Below are positions 8,440 to 16,937 of a stretch of DNA of 64,000 nucleotides, piece by piece. The DNA comes from Streptomyces djakartensis. Lineage in GTDB: Bacteria > Actinomycetota > Actinomycetes > Streptomycetales > Streptomycetaceae. The stretch lies in NCBI RefSeq assembly GCF_014651075.1, contig NZ_BMWE01000010.1, forward strand, positions 62,001 through 126,000, read 5' to 3'. Position numbers and translations under genes: made by a program. Positions within the stretch are counted from its first letter, which is position 1. Each line of letters starts with the position of its first letter. Below the pieces are notes generated by a model. It was not told the origin of the DNA and made no database searches. It saw only the letters and a program-made list of their open reading frames with translations.

Positions 8440-9432
8440 GTGAAAACCGTGGAACACGCGCACGCCGCGCCCCCTGGCCGGGCGCAGGCCGCCTCGTCCG
8501 CGCCCTCCGCGAAGCCCTCGCGTCCGTCGCGCGGCAACCGCGACTGGCTGCACGGGCTGCTGATGTCCGCCCCGGCCGTCGGCGGGCTGATCGCCTTCGT
8601 CGGCATCCCGTTCGGCTACGCCGTGGTGCTCTCCTTCTACAACGTCCGCCTCGGCTCACCGCTGGAGCCCACCTTCTTCGGCGTGGAGCACTACCGGCGG
8701 CTGTTCACCGACCCCGACCTGTCCGGCCCGTTCCTGCGGGCGCTGCTGAACAACCTGGCCTTCGCCGTGGTCGTCGTACCGCTCCAGACGGGGCTGGCGC
8801 TGGCGCTGGCGATCCTGCTCAACCGCAAGCTGAAGGCGATCGGCGTGTTCCGGTCCTTCTTCTTCATGCCGGTGGTCTTCCCGATGGCGCTGGTCGCCGT
8901 GATCTGGCGGCTGATCCTCGCCCGCAGCGAGCAGGGCATGCTCAACTCCGTGCTGGACGTGGTCACGTTCGGCAACTGGGGTGCCTTCGACTGGCTCGGT
9001 GACGGTCTCACCGCGATGGGCTCGATCATCGTGCTGTCGGTGTGGCAGGGCGTCGGCTTCCAGATGGTCATCCTGCTGGCCGGCCTCCAGCAGATCCCGG
9101 GCGAGCTCTACGAGGCCTCCCAGCTGGACCGGGCCTCGCGCTGGCAGCAGTTCCGGCACGTCACGCTGCCCGGCATCCGCGGCACCCTGGTGTTCGTCGC
9201 GATGCTGACCTCGGTGCTGTCCTTCCGCGTCTTCGACCAGGTGTACATCCTGATCCGCGGCGGCGGCCTGGACGAGGACGCCACCCGCACCGTGATGTAC
9301 CAGGCCGTCACCACGGCCTTCGACCAGAACAACATCGGCCAGGCCTCGGCCGTCACGGTGGTGTTCTTCCTGATCGTCGTCGTCCTGACGATCGTCCAGC
9401 GCCGCGTCGTCCGGCCCGACAACGAGGACTGA
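8440..9432 (+). CDS. Carbohydrate ABC transporter permease, MalF/UgpA type
   Basis: A 330-residue inner-membrane protein with six predicted transmembrane segments. The EAA loop YEASQLDRASRWQQF, near residue 226, is the contact point for the ATPase. The start is GTG at 8440 after a GGGAAGGA ribosome-binding site. A cytoplasmic Pro/Ala-rich N-terminus of about 35 residues precedes the first membrane segment. It pairs with the next permease to form the channel. No ATP-binding subunit is encoded here, as is common in Streptomyces, where the shared ATPase MsiK serves many sugar importers. Confidence 0.93.
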   Translation: MKTVEHAHAAPPGRAQAASSAPSAKPSRPSRGNRDWLHGLLMSAPAVGGLIAFVGIPFGYAVVLSFYNVRLGSPLEPTFFGVEHYRRLFTDPDLSGPFLRALLNNLAFAVVVVPLQTGLALALAILLNRKLKAIGVFRSFFFMPVVFPMALVAVIWRLILARSEQGMLNSVLDVVTFGNWGAFDWLGDGLTAMGSIIVLSVWQGVGFQMVILLAGLQQIPGELYEASQLDRASRWQQFRHVTLPGIRGTLVFVAMLTSVLSFRVFDQVYILIRGGGLDEDATRTVMYQAVTTAFDQNNIGQASAVTVVFFLIVVVLTIVQRRVVRPDNED

Positions 9433-9439
9433 CTCCACC

Positions 9440-10282
9440 ATGGCCATGACCCGCACCCCCGTACGCCGCGTCCTCGACTACACCGTCCTGAGCGTCCTGG
9501 CGTTCGTCTTCGCCCTCCCCGCGCTCTACCTCTTCCTCGGCAGCCTCAAGCCGTCCGGCGAGGTCCTGAACGGCCTGTCCGGCTTCCTGCCCACCCACCT
9601 CTCCTTCGACAACTACACGGCCGTCCTCGACAGCCTGAACTCCGACAGCACCGGCTACTTCTGGCAGTTCATGGGCGTGTCGGTGCTGCTGTCGTTCGTG
9701 GTGGTCACGGGCGGACTGATCGTCAACTCGATGGCCGCCTACGGGCTGACCCGGCTGAAGTGGCGGGGGCAGAACGCGGTGTTCACCCTGGTCCTGCTGC
9801 TGATGCTGATCCCGTTCGAGTCGGTGGCGGTGCCGCTGTTCTACATGTTCAACGGCCAGCGCAACACGATCTTCATCCAGGCGCTGCCGTTCGTCGCCAA
9901 CGCCTTCGCGATCTACCAGTTCCACACGTTCTTCAAGAAGATCCCGCCGAGCATCGAGGAGGCGGCCCGGCTGGACGGCGCCGGCCCCTGGCGGACCTTC
10001 TTCGCGATCATCGTGCCGATGTCCCGGCCGGTGTTCGCCTCGGTCGCGATCCTCACCTTCCTCATCCAGTGGGGCTCCTTCCTGTGGCCGGTGCTGATGG
10101 TGTCCGACCCGTCGGTGCGTCCCCTCCCCCTGGAGATGAGCGTCTTCCAGGGGCAGCAGCCCCCGGACTGGGGCCAGATCCTCGCCTTCGGCGTGCTGCT
10201 GGTGCTGCCCGTACTGATCGTCTTCGCGTTCTTCCAGCGCTGGTTCGTCGAGGGTGTGGCCAGCTCGGCCGTCAAGGGCTGA
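9440..10282 (+). CDS. Carbohydrate ABC transporter permease, MalG/UgpE type
   Basis: A 280-residue permease with six membrane segments and the EAA motif EEAARLDGAGPWRTFF near residue 173. It begins eight bases after the first permease gene, so the two are co-translated in an operon with the solute-binding lipoprotein. It supplies the second half of the channel. The following gene starts only 22 bases later but belongs to an unrelated function and may simply be read through. Confidence 0.93.
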   Translation: MAMTRTPVRRVLDYTVLSVLAFVFALPALYLFLGSLKPSGEVLNGLSGFLPTHLSFDNYTAVLDSLNSDSTGYFWQFMGVSVLLSFVVVTGGLIVNSMAAYGLTRLKWRGQNAVFTLVLLLMLIPFESVAVPLFYMFNGQRNTIFIQALPFVANAFAIYQFHTFFKKIPPSIEEAARLDGAGPWRTFFAIIVPMSRPVFASVAILTFLIQWGSFLWPVLMVSDPSVRPLPLEMSVFQGQQPPDWGQILAFGVLLVLPVLIVFAFFQRWFVEGVASSAVKG

Positions 10283-10304
10283 TCCACCGGGGCATGCTGG
10301 ACGC

Positions 10305-13300
10305 ATGACGGATGCCGGGGATCTGACCGCCCTCGAGGCGGAGCTGCGCCGGGTCGTCCGGGGTGACGTGGGTTTCGACGTCACCTCCCGGGCGCTGGTC
10401 ACCATGGACGCCTCCAACTACCGGCGGGTGCCGCTGGGTGTGGTCGCCCCCCGTGACGCCGACGACGTGGCGGCGGTCCTCGCGGTGTGCCGGGGGCGGG
10501 GTGTGCCGGTCGTGGCGAGAGGCGGCGGGACGTCGATCGCGGGGCAGGCGACGGGCACGGGCGTGGTGCTGGACTTCACCCGGCACATGAACCGGCTCGT
10601 GTCGCTGGATCCCGGGGCGCGTACGGCCGTCGTGCAGCCGGGGCTGGTGCTCGACCGGCTTCAGGAGGCCGCCGCCCCGCACGGGCTCCGCTTCGGCCCC
10701 GACCCCTCCACCCACAGCCGCTGCACGCTCGGCGGCATGATCGGCAACAACTCGTGCGGCTCGCACTCGGTGGCGTGGGGGACGACCGCGGACAGTGTGC
10801 GCGAGCTGGACGTCGTCACCGCGCGGGGGCGGCGGCTGCGGCTCGGGCGGGACTGGGCCGGGGCGCCGGACGGGCTGCGGGAACTGGCGGGCGGTGAACT
10901 GGCCCGGCTGCGTACGGGCTTCCCGGACCTGCCCCGCCGCATCTCCGGATACGCGCTGGACGCGCTGCTGCCCGAGCGGGGCGCCGACGTGGCCCGCTCC
11001 TTCTGCGGTTCCGAGGGCACGCTGGGCGTGCTGACGGAGGCGGTCGTAGGCCTGGTCGAGGCGCCCCGGGCGCGTGCGCTGGCCGTGCTGGCGTACGCCG
11101 ACGAGGGCGCCGCGGCGGAGGCCGCCGCCGGACTGCTGCCGTTCGCCCCGCTGACCGTGGAGGGCATGGCGGCCGACCTGGTGCCCTCAGCCACCGCCCT
11201 GCCGAAGGGCGGGGCCTGGCTGTTCGTGGAGACCGGTGGGCAGTCGCCGGGCGAGGCCCGCGCCCGTGCGGAGGCGATCGTGCGGGCGGCCGACGTCGTC
11301 GACGCCCTGGTGGTGACGGACCCGGCCGGGCAGCGGGCGCTGTGGCGGATCCGGGAGGACGCGAGCGGTACGGCGACGCGGATGCCGGACGGCACCGAGG
11401 CCTGGCCGGGGTGGGAGGACTGCGCGGTGCCGCCCGCCCGGCTCGGGGCGTATCTGCGCGACTTCCGGGCGCTGACGGCGGCGCACGGGCTGCGCGGCAC
11501 GCCGTACGGGCACTTCGGGGACGGCTGTATCCACGTCCGGATCGACTTCGACCTGCTGACGCGGGCCGGCGTCGCCCGGTTCCGCCGTTTCTCCGAGGAG
11601 CTCGCCGAGCTGGTGGTGGCGCACGGCGGGTCGCTGTCCGGTGAGCACGGGGACGGGCAGGCGCGCGCGGAGCTGCTGCCGAGGATGTACGGGCAGGAGA
11701 TGGTGGGCCTCTTCGAGCGGGTGAAGGGGGTGTGGGACCCGGACGACCTCCTCAACCCCGGGATGCTGGTACGCCCCGCGCCGCTCGACGCCGGCCTGCG
11801 CTTCTCCGTCCTGCCGCGCGAGCCCGTCGACGTCGCCTTCGGCTACCCCTCCGACCGGGGTGACTTCTCGGCGGCGGTGCGGCGCTGCGTGGGCGTCGCC
11901 AAGTGCCGTACGACGTCGGTGTCCGGCTCCTCCGTCATGTGCCCGTCCTTCCGGGCGACCGGCGCGGAGGAGCACTCCACCCGGGGGCGTGCCCGGCTGC
12001 TGCACGAGATGCTCGCCGGTGAGGTCGTGACCGACGGCTGGCGCTCCAGGGAGGTGCGGGACGCGCTGGACCTGTGCCTGTCCTGCAAGGGCTGCCGGTC
12101 GGACTGCCCGGTCGAGGTCGACATGGCCACGTACAAGGCGGAGTTCCTGCACCACCACTACGCCGGGCGGCTGCGGCCCGCCGCGCACTACGCGATGGGC
12201 CGGCTGCCGGTGTGGCTCCGGGCGGTCGCCCGCACGCGCACGGCACCGCTGGTCAACGCGCTCGCCCGGGTACGGCCCTTCGCGTGGACGGCGAAACGGC
12301 TGGGCGGGATCGCGCCGGAGCGGGAGCTCCCGGCGGTGGCGAGGACGACCTTCAGCCGGTGGTGGGAGCGGCGGCGGGGTGAGACGGCCGCTGGGGGCTA
12401 CGGGGTCGCCGGGGGCGGTGGGATCGCCGAGGACGGCGGGATTCCCAAGGGCGCCGGGAGCGCCGATGCCAGCCGGATTCCCAACAGCCCCGGGAGCGCC
12501 GAGGACAGCGGGATCGCCGAGGACGCCGGGAGCGCCGGGGACGGCGCGACCGCTGGAGCCGGCCTCCCCACCCCGAGTGGCACCGGGGCGCCCGACGGCA
12601 CCGGCGCCCAGCGGGGCGCGGGCGTCCACGGCGGCACGGACACCCACGGCGGCGCGGACACCCAGGGCGGCACGGACACCCACGGCGGCACGGACACCCA
12701 GGGCGGCACGCACACCCACGGCGGCAAGCACACCCACGGCGCCACGGACACCCACGGCGGCACGGACGCCGCGCATCGCCCGTCCGCCGGAACCGGCGAC
12801 CTCGTCGTGCTGTGGCCGGACACCTTCACCGAGCACCTCTCGCCCTCCGTCGGGCAGGCCGCCGTCCGGGTTCTGGAGGCGGCCGGGCTGCGGGTGGCGC
12901 TGCCGCCGACCGTGCGTCTTCAGAAGCCGCCGGTGGGTGACGGCCGGACGGTCGCGCTCGACCCGCTGTCGCTGCTGCGGGGCCGGGGCCGGGTGTGCTG
13001 CGGGCTGACGTACGTGTCGACGGGCCAGCTGGACCGCGCCCGGACCGTCATGCGCCGCACGCTGGACCTGATGGAGCCGGTGCTGGAGACCGGCGCCCCG
13101 GTGGTGGTCCTGGAGCCGAGCTGCGCCGCGGCCCTGCGCACGGACGTACCCGAGCTGCTGCACGACGACCCGCGCGCGGCCCGCCTCGCCGCGAAGGTCC
13201 TCACCTTCGCCGAGACGCTGGAACGCCACGCCCCGCACTGGACGCCGCCGCGCGTGAACCGCCCGGTGGCCGGCCAGACCCACTGCCACCAGCACGCGGT

Positions 13301-13598
13301 GCTGGGCGACGCCGCCGACCGCCGGCTGCGTGCGGCCGCCCTGCTCTCCGGTGACCTCAGCGGCGGCTGCTGCGGTCTCGCGGGGAACTTCGGCTTCGAG
13401 AAGGGCCACTACGAGGTGTCCGCCGCGTGCGCGGAGGAGCGGCTCCTGCCGTCGGTGCGGGACGCCCCGGACGGCACGGTGGTGCTGGCCGACGGCTTCT
13501 CCTGCCGTACGCAGCTGGAGCAGCTGGCGGGTGTGCGCGGGAGGCATCTGGCGGAGGTGCTCGCGGACGCGCTGGCGGAGGAACGCGGACGGGCTTGA
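10305..13598 (+). CDS. FAD-linked oxidase / Fe-S cluster fusion (D-2-hydroxyacid dehydrogenase type)
   Basis: A 1,097-residue fusion. An N-terminal FAD PCMH domain carries VVARGGGTSIAGQ near residue 70 and GGMIGNNSCGSHSVAWGT. The FAD-oxidase C-terminal domain holds YGHFGDGCIHVRIDFD and SLSGEHGDGQ. Next come two ferredoxin-like cysteine groups, the second being CLSCKGCRSDCPVEVD. Last are two heterodisulfide-reductase-type CCG domains (CCGLTYV and CCGLAGNFGFEKGHYE). This is the YdiJ/D-2-hydroxyglutarate or D-lactate dehydrogenase layout; the substrate is unknown. Between the ferredoxin-like part and the CCG domains is a low-complexity linker of roughly 140 residues, ending in eight copies of a six-residue unit like HGGTDT (residues 775-822). 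ATG at 10305 starts at the conserved domain. Confidence 0.9.
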   Translation: MTDAGDLTALEAELRRVVRGDVGFDVTSRALVTMDASNYRRVPLGVVAPRDADDVAAVLAVCRGRGVPVVARGGGTSIAGQATGTGVVLDFTRHMNRLVSLDPGARTAVVQPGLVLDRLQEAAAPHGLRFGPDPSTHSRCTLGGMIGNNSCGSHSVAWGTTADSVRELDVVTARGRRLRLGRDWAGAPDGLRELAGGELARLRTGFPDLPRRISGYALDALLPERGADVARSFCGSEGTLGVLTEAVVGLVEAPRARALAVLAYADEGAAAEAAAGLLPFAPLTVEGMAADLVPSATALPKGGAWLFVETGGQSPGEARARAEAIVRAADVVDALVVTDPAGQRALWRIREDASGTATRMPDGTEAWPGWEDCAVPPARLGAYLRDFRALTAAHGLRGTPYGHFGDGCIHVRIDFDLLTRAGVARFRRFSEELAELVVAHGGSLSGEHGDGQARAELLPRMYGQEMVGLFERVKGVWDPDDLLNPGMLVRPAPLDAGLRFSVLPREPVDVAFGYPSDRGDFSAAVRRCVGVAKCRTTSVSGSSVMCPSFRATGAEEHSTRGRARLLHEMLAGEVVTDGWRSREVRDALDLCLSCKGCRSDCPVEVDMATYKAEFLHHHYAGRLRPAAHYAMGRLPVWLRAVARTRTAPLVNALARVRPFAWTAKRLGGIAPERELPAVARTTFSRWWERRRGETAAGGYGVAGGGGIAEDGGIPKGAGSADASRIPNSPGSAEDSGIAEDAGSAGDGATAGAGLPTPSGTGAPDGTGAQRGAGVHGGTDTHGGADTQGGTDTHGGTDTQGGTHTHGGKHTHGATDTHGGTDAAHRPSAGTGDLVVLWPDTFTEHLSPSVGQAAVRVLEAAGLRVALPPTVRLQKPPVGDGRTVALDPLSLLRGRGRVCCGLTYVSTGQLDRARTVMRRTLDLMEPVLETGAPVVVLEPSCAAALRTDVPELLHDDPRAARLAAKVLTFAETLERHAPHWTPPRVNRPVAGQTHCHQHAVLGDAADRRLRAAALLSGDLSGGCCGLAGNFGFEKGHYEVSAACAEERLLPSVRDAPDGTVVLADGFSCRTQLEQLAGVRGRHLAEVLADALAEERGRA
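12627..12770 (+). repeat. 18-base coding minisatellite, eight units, in the FAD/Fe-S gene
   Basis: Eight in-frame 18-base units with the consensus CACGGCGGCACGGACACC encode HGGTDT-like hexapeptides: HGGTDT, HGGADT, QGGTDT, HGGTDT, QGGTHT, HGGKHT, HGATDT, HGGTDA. Just upstream, from about 12400 to 12600, a more decayed Gly/Ala/Ser/Pro repeat with IAEDGGIP-like segments precedes it. The unit length is a multiple of three, so slippage keeps the frame. Confidence 0.9.
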
Positions 13599-13698
13599 GG
13601 CGTTCGGGCCACCGGACGGGCGGACCTGAGTGTCTCGGCCGTGGGACGGCCGAAGCCGCTTCTAGGCTCGCGGCACAGCCTGCCGAAGGAGCCCGCTC

Positions 13699-14835
13699 AT
13701 GAGCGTCCGCGTCCAGCCGATCACCCGCGACGAGCACCTGACGTTCGTCACGGCCCGCCCCTGCGCCAGCCACACCCAGGTCCCGTCCTGGGGCGAGGTG
13801 AAACCCGACTGGCGGCCGGAGAGCCTCGGCTGGTTCGACGAGAGCGGGCGGCTGATCGGCACCGGACTGGCACTGCTGCGCCCGGTGCCCGGGCCGAAGG
13901 TGCCCGGGCTGCGGCGGTACCTCGCCTACCTGCCCGAGGGCCCGCTGATCGACTGGCGGTCGCCCGGTCTGGCGGGGCTGCTGGAGCCGATGCTGGAGTA
14001 CCTGCGCGGCCGCGGCGCCTTCACGGTGCGTATGGGCCCGCCGGTCGTGGTGCGCCGCTGGGACGCCGGGACGGTCAAGGCCGCCATCGCGGACCCGGCG
14101 GCCCGGCGGCTGGGGGACGTTCCGGCGACGTCGTACGACCCCGGCGCCGGGCAGGTCGCCGACGCCCTGCGCGGCATGGGCTGGCGCCAGACCGAACCCG
14201 CTGGTGAGGGCGGCTTCGCCGCGGGCCAGCCCCGGTACGTCTTCCAGGTGCCGTTCGCCGGGCGCTCGCTGGACGACATCCGCGGCGGTCTGAACCAGCA
14301 GTGGCGGCGCAACATCGGCAAGGCGGAGAAGGCGGGCGTGAAGGTCGAGCGCGGCGGCTACGAGGACCTGCCGGTCTTCCACGCGCTGTACACGGAGACC
14401 GCCGAGCGGGACCGCTTCCTGTCCCGACCGCTGCCCTACTTCCAGCGCATGTGGAACGCGCTCACCGCCGAGCACCCCGACCGGATGCGGCTCTACCTCG
14501 CACACCACGACTCAGAGGTGCTGGCCGCCGCGATCATGCTGACCGTGGGCGAGCACGTCTGGTACTCCTACGGCGCCTCCACCGGCCGCCGGCGCGAGGT
14601 CCAGGCGAGCAGCGCCGTGCAGTGGCGCATGATGACCGACGCGCACGGACTGGGCGCCGCCGTATACGACCTGCGCGGCATCACCGACACCCTGGAGGAG
14701 TCCAGCCACCTGCTCGGACTGCTCCGCTTCAAGGTGGGCACCGGCGGCGAGGCCGTCGAGTACCTCGGCGAATGGGACTTCCCGCTCAACCGGCTGCTCC
14801 ACAAGGCGCTGAATCTGTACCTGGCGCGGCGCTGA
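13699..14835 (+). CDS. Fem-family peptidoglycan bridge aminoacyltransferase (FemX-like)
   Basis: A 378-residue protein with two tandem GNAT-like folds of the FemABX family. Recognisable parts are PSWGEVKPDW near residue 33, LNQQWRRNIGKAEKAGVKV near 200, and the C-terminal SYGASTGRRREVQASSAVQW and DLRGITD segments. Streptomyces attach one glycine to the diaminopimelate residue of lipid II, and FemX-type enzymes do this with Gly-tRNA at the cytoplasmic membrane face. Other Fem-like paralogues exist in these genomes, so the symbol is withheld. AAGGAG precedes the ATG and a TAGGCT -10-like box lies at about 13663. Confidence 0.85.
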   Translation: MSVRVQPITRDEHLTFVTARPCASHTQVPSWGEVKPDWRPESLGWFDESGRLIGTGLALLRPVPGPKVPGLRRYLAYLPEGPLIDWRSPGLAGLLEPMLEYLRGRGAFTVRMGPPVVVRRWDAGTVKAAIADPAARRLGDVPATSYDPGAGQVADALRGMGWRQTEPAGEGGFAAGQPRYVFQVPFAGRSLDDIRGGLNQQWRRNIGKAEKAGVKVERGGYEDLPVFHALYTETAERDRFLSRPLPYFQRMWNALTAEHPDRMRLYLAHHDSEVLAAAIMLTVGEHVWYSYGASTGRRREVQASSAVQWRMMTDAHGLGAAVYDLRGITDTLEESSHLLGLLRFKVGTGGEAVEYLGEWDFPLNRLLHKALNLYLARR

Positions 14836-14858
14836 CCCGACCGCATCGCGAGACAGTG

Positions 14859-14945
14859 GCGTAATCGGTTTACGCACCTGACCGAGTCCATTACTCTCGA
14901 CTTGAGAGTACATCCCGCTGTACACCACCGTGCAAGGCGGTGTAC
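14859..14945. promoter_or_regulatory. Three successive inverted repeats ahead of the EamA transporter
   Basis: Three dyads follow one another: GCGTAA-N5-TTACGC (14859-14875), TACTCTC-N5-GAGAGTA (14892-14910) and GTACACC-N12-GGTGTAC (14920-14945). The first may be a weak terminator of the Fem gene; the others look like operators in the promoter region of the transporter starting at 14978. Confidence 0.5.
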
Positions 14946-14977
14946 CTACGCCCCCGAGCCCAGTAACAGGACCGCCC

Positions 14978-15943
14978 GTGACCACCCCCGACACCGCCAC
15001 CACGTCCCGGCCCGCGCCCTCCGTCAGCCCGGCACCGGCCGGTGCCTCGCACCGCCTCGGCTCCCTCGGGCCCGTGGGCCTGGTACTCGCCGGCGGGATC
15101 TCCGTGCAGTTCGGCGGCGCGCTGGCGGTGACGCTGATGCCGAGGGCCGGTGCCCTCGGCGTCGTGGCGCTGCGTCTGCTGGTCGCGGCGGTCGTCCTGC
15201 TGCTGGTCTGCCGTCCGCGGCTGCGTGGCCACTCGCGCACCGACTGGGGCACGGTCGTCGTCTTCGGCATCACCATGGCCGGGATGAACGGCCTCTTCTA
15301 CCAGGCCGTCGACCGCATCCCGCTGGGTCCCGCGGTCACCCTGGAGGTCCTCGGCCCGCTCGCCCTCTCGGTCCTGGCGTCCCGCCGAGCGATCAACGCC
15401 GTCTGGGCGGCACTCGCCCTCGCCGGTGTCTTCCTCCTCGGCGGCGGAGGCTTCGACAGCCTCGACCCCACCGGTGCGGCCTTCGCCCTGGGCGCCGGCG
15501 CCATGTGGGCGGCGTACATCGTCTTCAGCGCCCGCACGGGCCGCCGCTTCCCGCAGGCGGACGGCCTGGCCCTGGCGATGGCGGTCGGGGCCGTGCTGTT
15601 CCTGCCCCTGGGCATCGCCGAGTCGGGTGCGAAGCTGCTCGACCCGGTGACGCTGGGCCTGGGCGCGGCGGTGGCCCTGCTCTCCTCCGTCCTGCCCTAC
15701 ACCCTCGAACTCCTCGCCCTGCGCCGTCTGCCCGCCTCCACCTTCGCGATCCTGATGAGCCTCGAACCGGCCCTCGCCGCGACGGCCGGCTTCCTCGTCC
15801 TCGACCAGGCCCTCACGGCGATGCAGGCCGCGGCGATCGCCCTCGTCATCGCGGCGAGCATGGGCGCGGTACGGACCCAGGTCGGTGGCGGCCGCGGCCG
15901 CAAGAAGACGGCGGCGCTGGAGGGGGCGGGGCTGGAGGGCTAG
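14978..15943 (+). CDS. EamA/DMT-superfamily transporter (RhtA-like)
   Basis: A 321-residue integral membrane protein with ten predicted membrane segments in two EamA repeats. The first repeat contains GGISVQFGGALAVTLMPRAGALGVVALRL in overlapping blocks; the second ends SLEPALAATAGFLVLDQ. Relatives export amino acids (threonine/homoserine) or other small metabolites. GTG at 14978 is preceded by AGGA and starts a Pro/Ala-rich cytoplasmic tail. The upstream leader is full of dyad symmetry, so the gene is probably controlled by a regulator encoded elsewhere. The substrate cannot be deduced. Confidence 0.88.
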   Translation: MTTPDTATTSRPAPSVSPAPAGASHRLGSLGPVGLVLAGGISVQFGGALAVTLMPRAGALGVVALRLLVAAVVLLLVCRPRLRGHSRTDWGTVVVFGITMAGMNGLFYQAVDRIPLGPAVTLEVLGPLALSVLASRRAINAVWAALALAGVFLLGGGGFDSLDPTGAAFALGAGAMWAAYIVFSARTGRRFPQADGLALAMAVGAVLFLPLGIAESGAKLLDPVTLGLGAAVALLSSVLPYTLELLALRRLPASTFAILMSLEPALAATAGFLVLDQALTAMQAAAIALVIAASMGAVRTQVGGGRGRKKTAALEGAGLEG

Positions 15944-16160
15944 TGGCTCCGCTCGAATCGTCGGCTGCGGAACCGCGACTGTACCCGCGGGTCGTGGCAG
16001 TGTGAGGACGTGGCGGAGACCGAGATGACAGATGCGTTCGCAGCCGGACGCCGCGGCGGGCGTGGGGGTCTCTACGCGTACCGGGTGCGCGCACTCGGCC
16101 GCAGTGCGGTGTCTGCCCGGTGATGGTCAAGCCCAGCTCGGGCATCGTCCCCGGCCGCGG

Positions 16161-16832
16161 TTAGGACGTCTGCCGGGGGTCCGGGCGCACGACACGGAAA
16201 CCCACGTCGTCGATCCGGAACGTCGGATGGCTGCGGCGCCGTACCGAAGCACGGCAGCTCCAGTGCTCGTCGGACCAGCCGCCGCCGCGGAGCACCCGGT
16301 AGGTGCCGTAGACCTCGGCGTCGTAGAGGTCCCAGCACCAGTCCCAGACATTGCCCAGCATGTCGTACAGACCCCAGGCGTTGGGCTGTTTACCGCCCAC
16401 GGCGTGGATGCGGTCGTCCGAGTTGCCGCCGTACCAGGCGATCTCCTCGAGCCGGCCGTAGCGAGGGCCGGTGCTGCCCGCCCGGCAGGCGTGTTCCCAC
16501 TCGGCCTCGGTGGGCAGCCGGTAGCCGTCGGCGGAGGTGTCCCAGTCGGCCATCCCGGCCTCGGGCCGCAGGTGATAAGCGGGGGTCAGTCCCTCCGCCC
16601 GGGACAGGGTGTTGCAGAAGCGGACCGCGTCCCACCACGACACGCCCTCGACGGGCAGCCGGTCACCGCGGGCCGAACCCGGCCACTCGCCGGTGACCCG
16701 GGCGTACCAGCCCTGTGTGACCGGCACGGCCGACATCCGGAACGACGCGACCTCGACGGTCCAACTGCGTTCGGTCCGCCGGTCGGACAGCGCGACGCGT
16801 CCCGCCGGTACGGCCACCATCTCGTTCCGCAC
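16161..16832 (-). CDS. SUMF1/FGE-fold protein lacking one catalytic cysteine
   Basis: A 223-residue protein of the formylglycine-generating-enzyme-sulfatase fold: VPVTQGWYARVTG, PVEGVSWWDAVRFCN, YRLPTEAEWEHACRAG, NAWGLYDMLGNVWDWCWD and the terminal RGGGWSDEHWSCRASVRR and VGFRVVRP. In true FGE the last block carries two copper-binding cysteines; here the first position is Asp and only the second is Cys, so a sulfatase-activating role is unlikely. The fold is also used for sulfoxide synthases and ligand binding. GTG at 16832 has GAGGGG upstream; an ATG lies four codons later. It is separated from the gene upstream by a strong hairpin. Confidence 0.85.
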   Translation of the reverse strand: MRNEMVAVPAGRVALSDRRTERSWTVEVASFRMSAVPVTQGWYARVTGEWPGSARGDRLPVEGVSWWDAVRFCNTLSRAEGLTPAYHLRPEAGMADWDTSADGYRLPTEAEWEHACRAGSTGPRYGRLEEIAWYGGNSDDRIHAVGGKQPNAWGLYDMLGNVWDWCWDLYDAEVYGTYRVLRGGGWSDEHWSCRASVRRRSHPTFRIDDVGFRVVRPDPRQTS

Positions 16833-16856
16833 ACCCCACCCCTCGTCAACAACGAG

Positions 16857-16889
16857 AGGGGTGCCCGGCGAGCATCGCCGGGCACCCCT
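16857..16889. terminator. Hairpin terminator of the secreted peptidase gene
   Basis: A perfect 14-bp stem (16857-16870 with 16876-16889) and an AGCAT loop lie just beyond the stop of the leftward peptidase gene and before the SUMF1-fold gene. Confidence 0.85.
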
Positions 16890-16937
16890 GCGCTCTTCAG
16901 CTCATGCGAGAGTCACGACCGATTCACGACCGTACCC

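Noticed and set aside
12627..12770. CRISPR array
   Set aside because: The 18-base units have no unique spacers and lie in frame within a coding gene.
16025..16123. 32-codon plus-strand frame with GGAG upstream between the EamA and SUMF1-fold genes
   Set aside because: Arg/Gly-rich composition looks like GC-driven chance reading, with no helix or known motif; not enough to call a gene.
16161..16832. Functional formylglycine-generating enzyme or EgtB
   Set aside because: One of the two essential cysteines is replaced and no sulfatase or egt gene is nearby.
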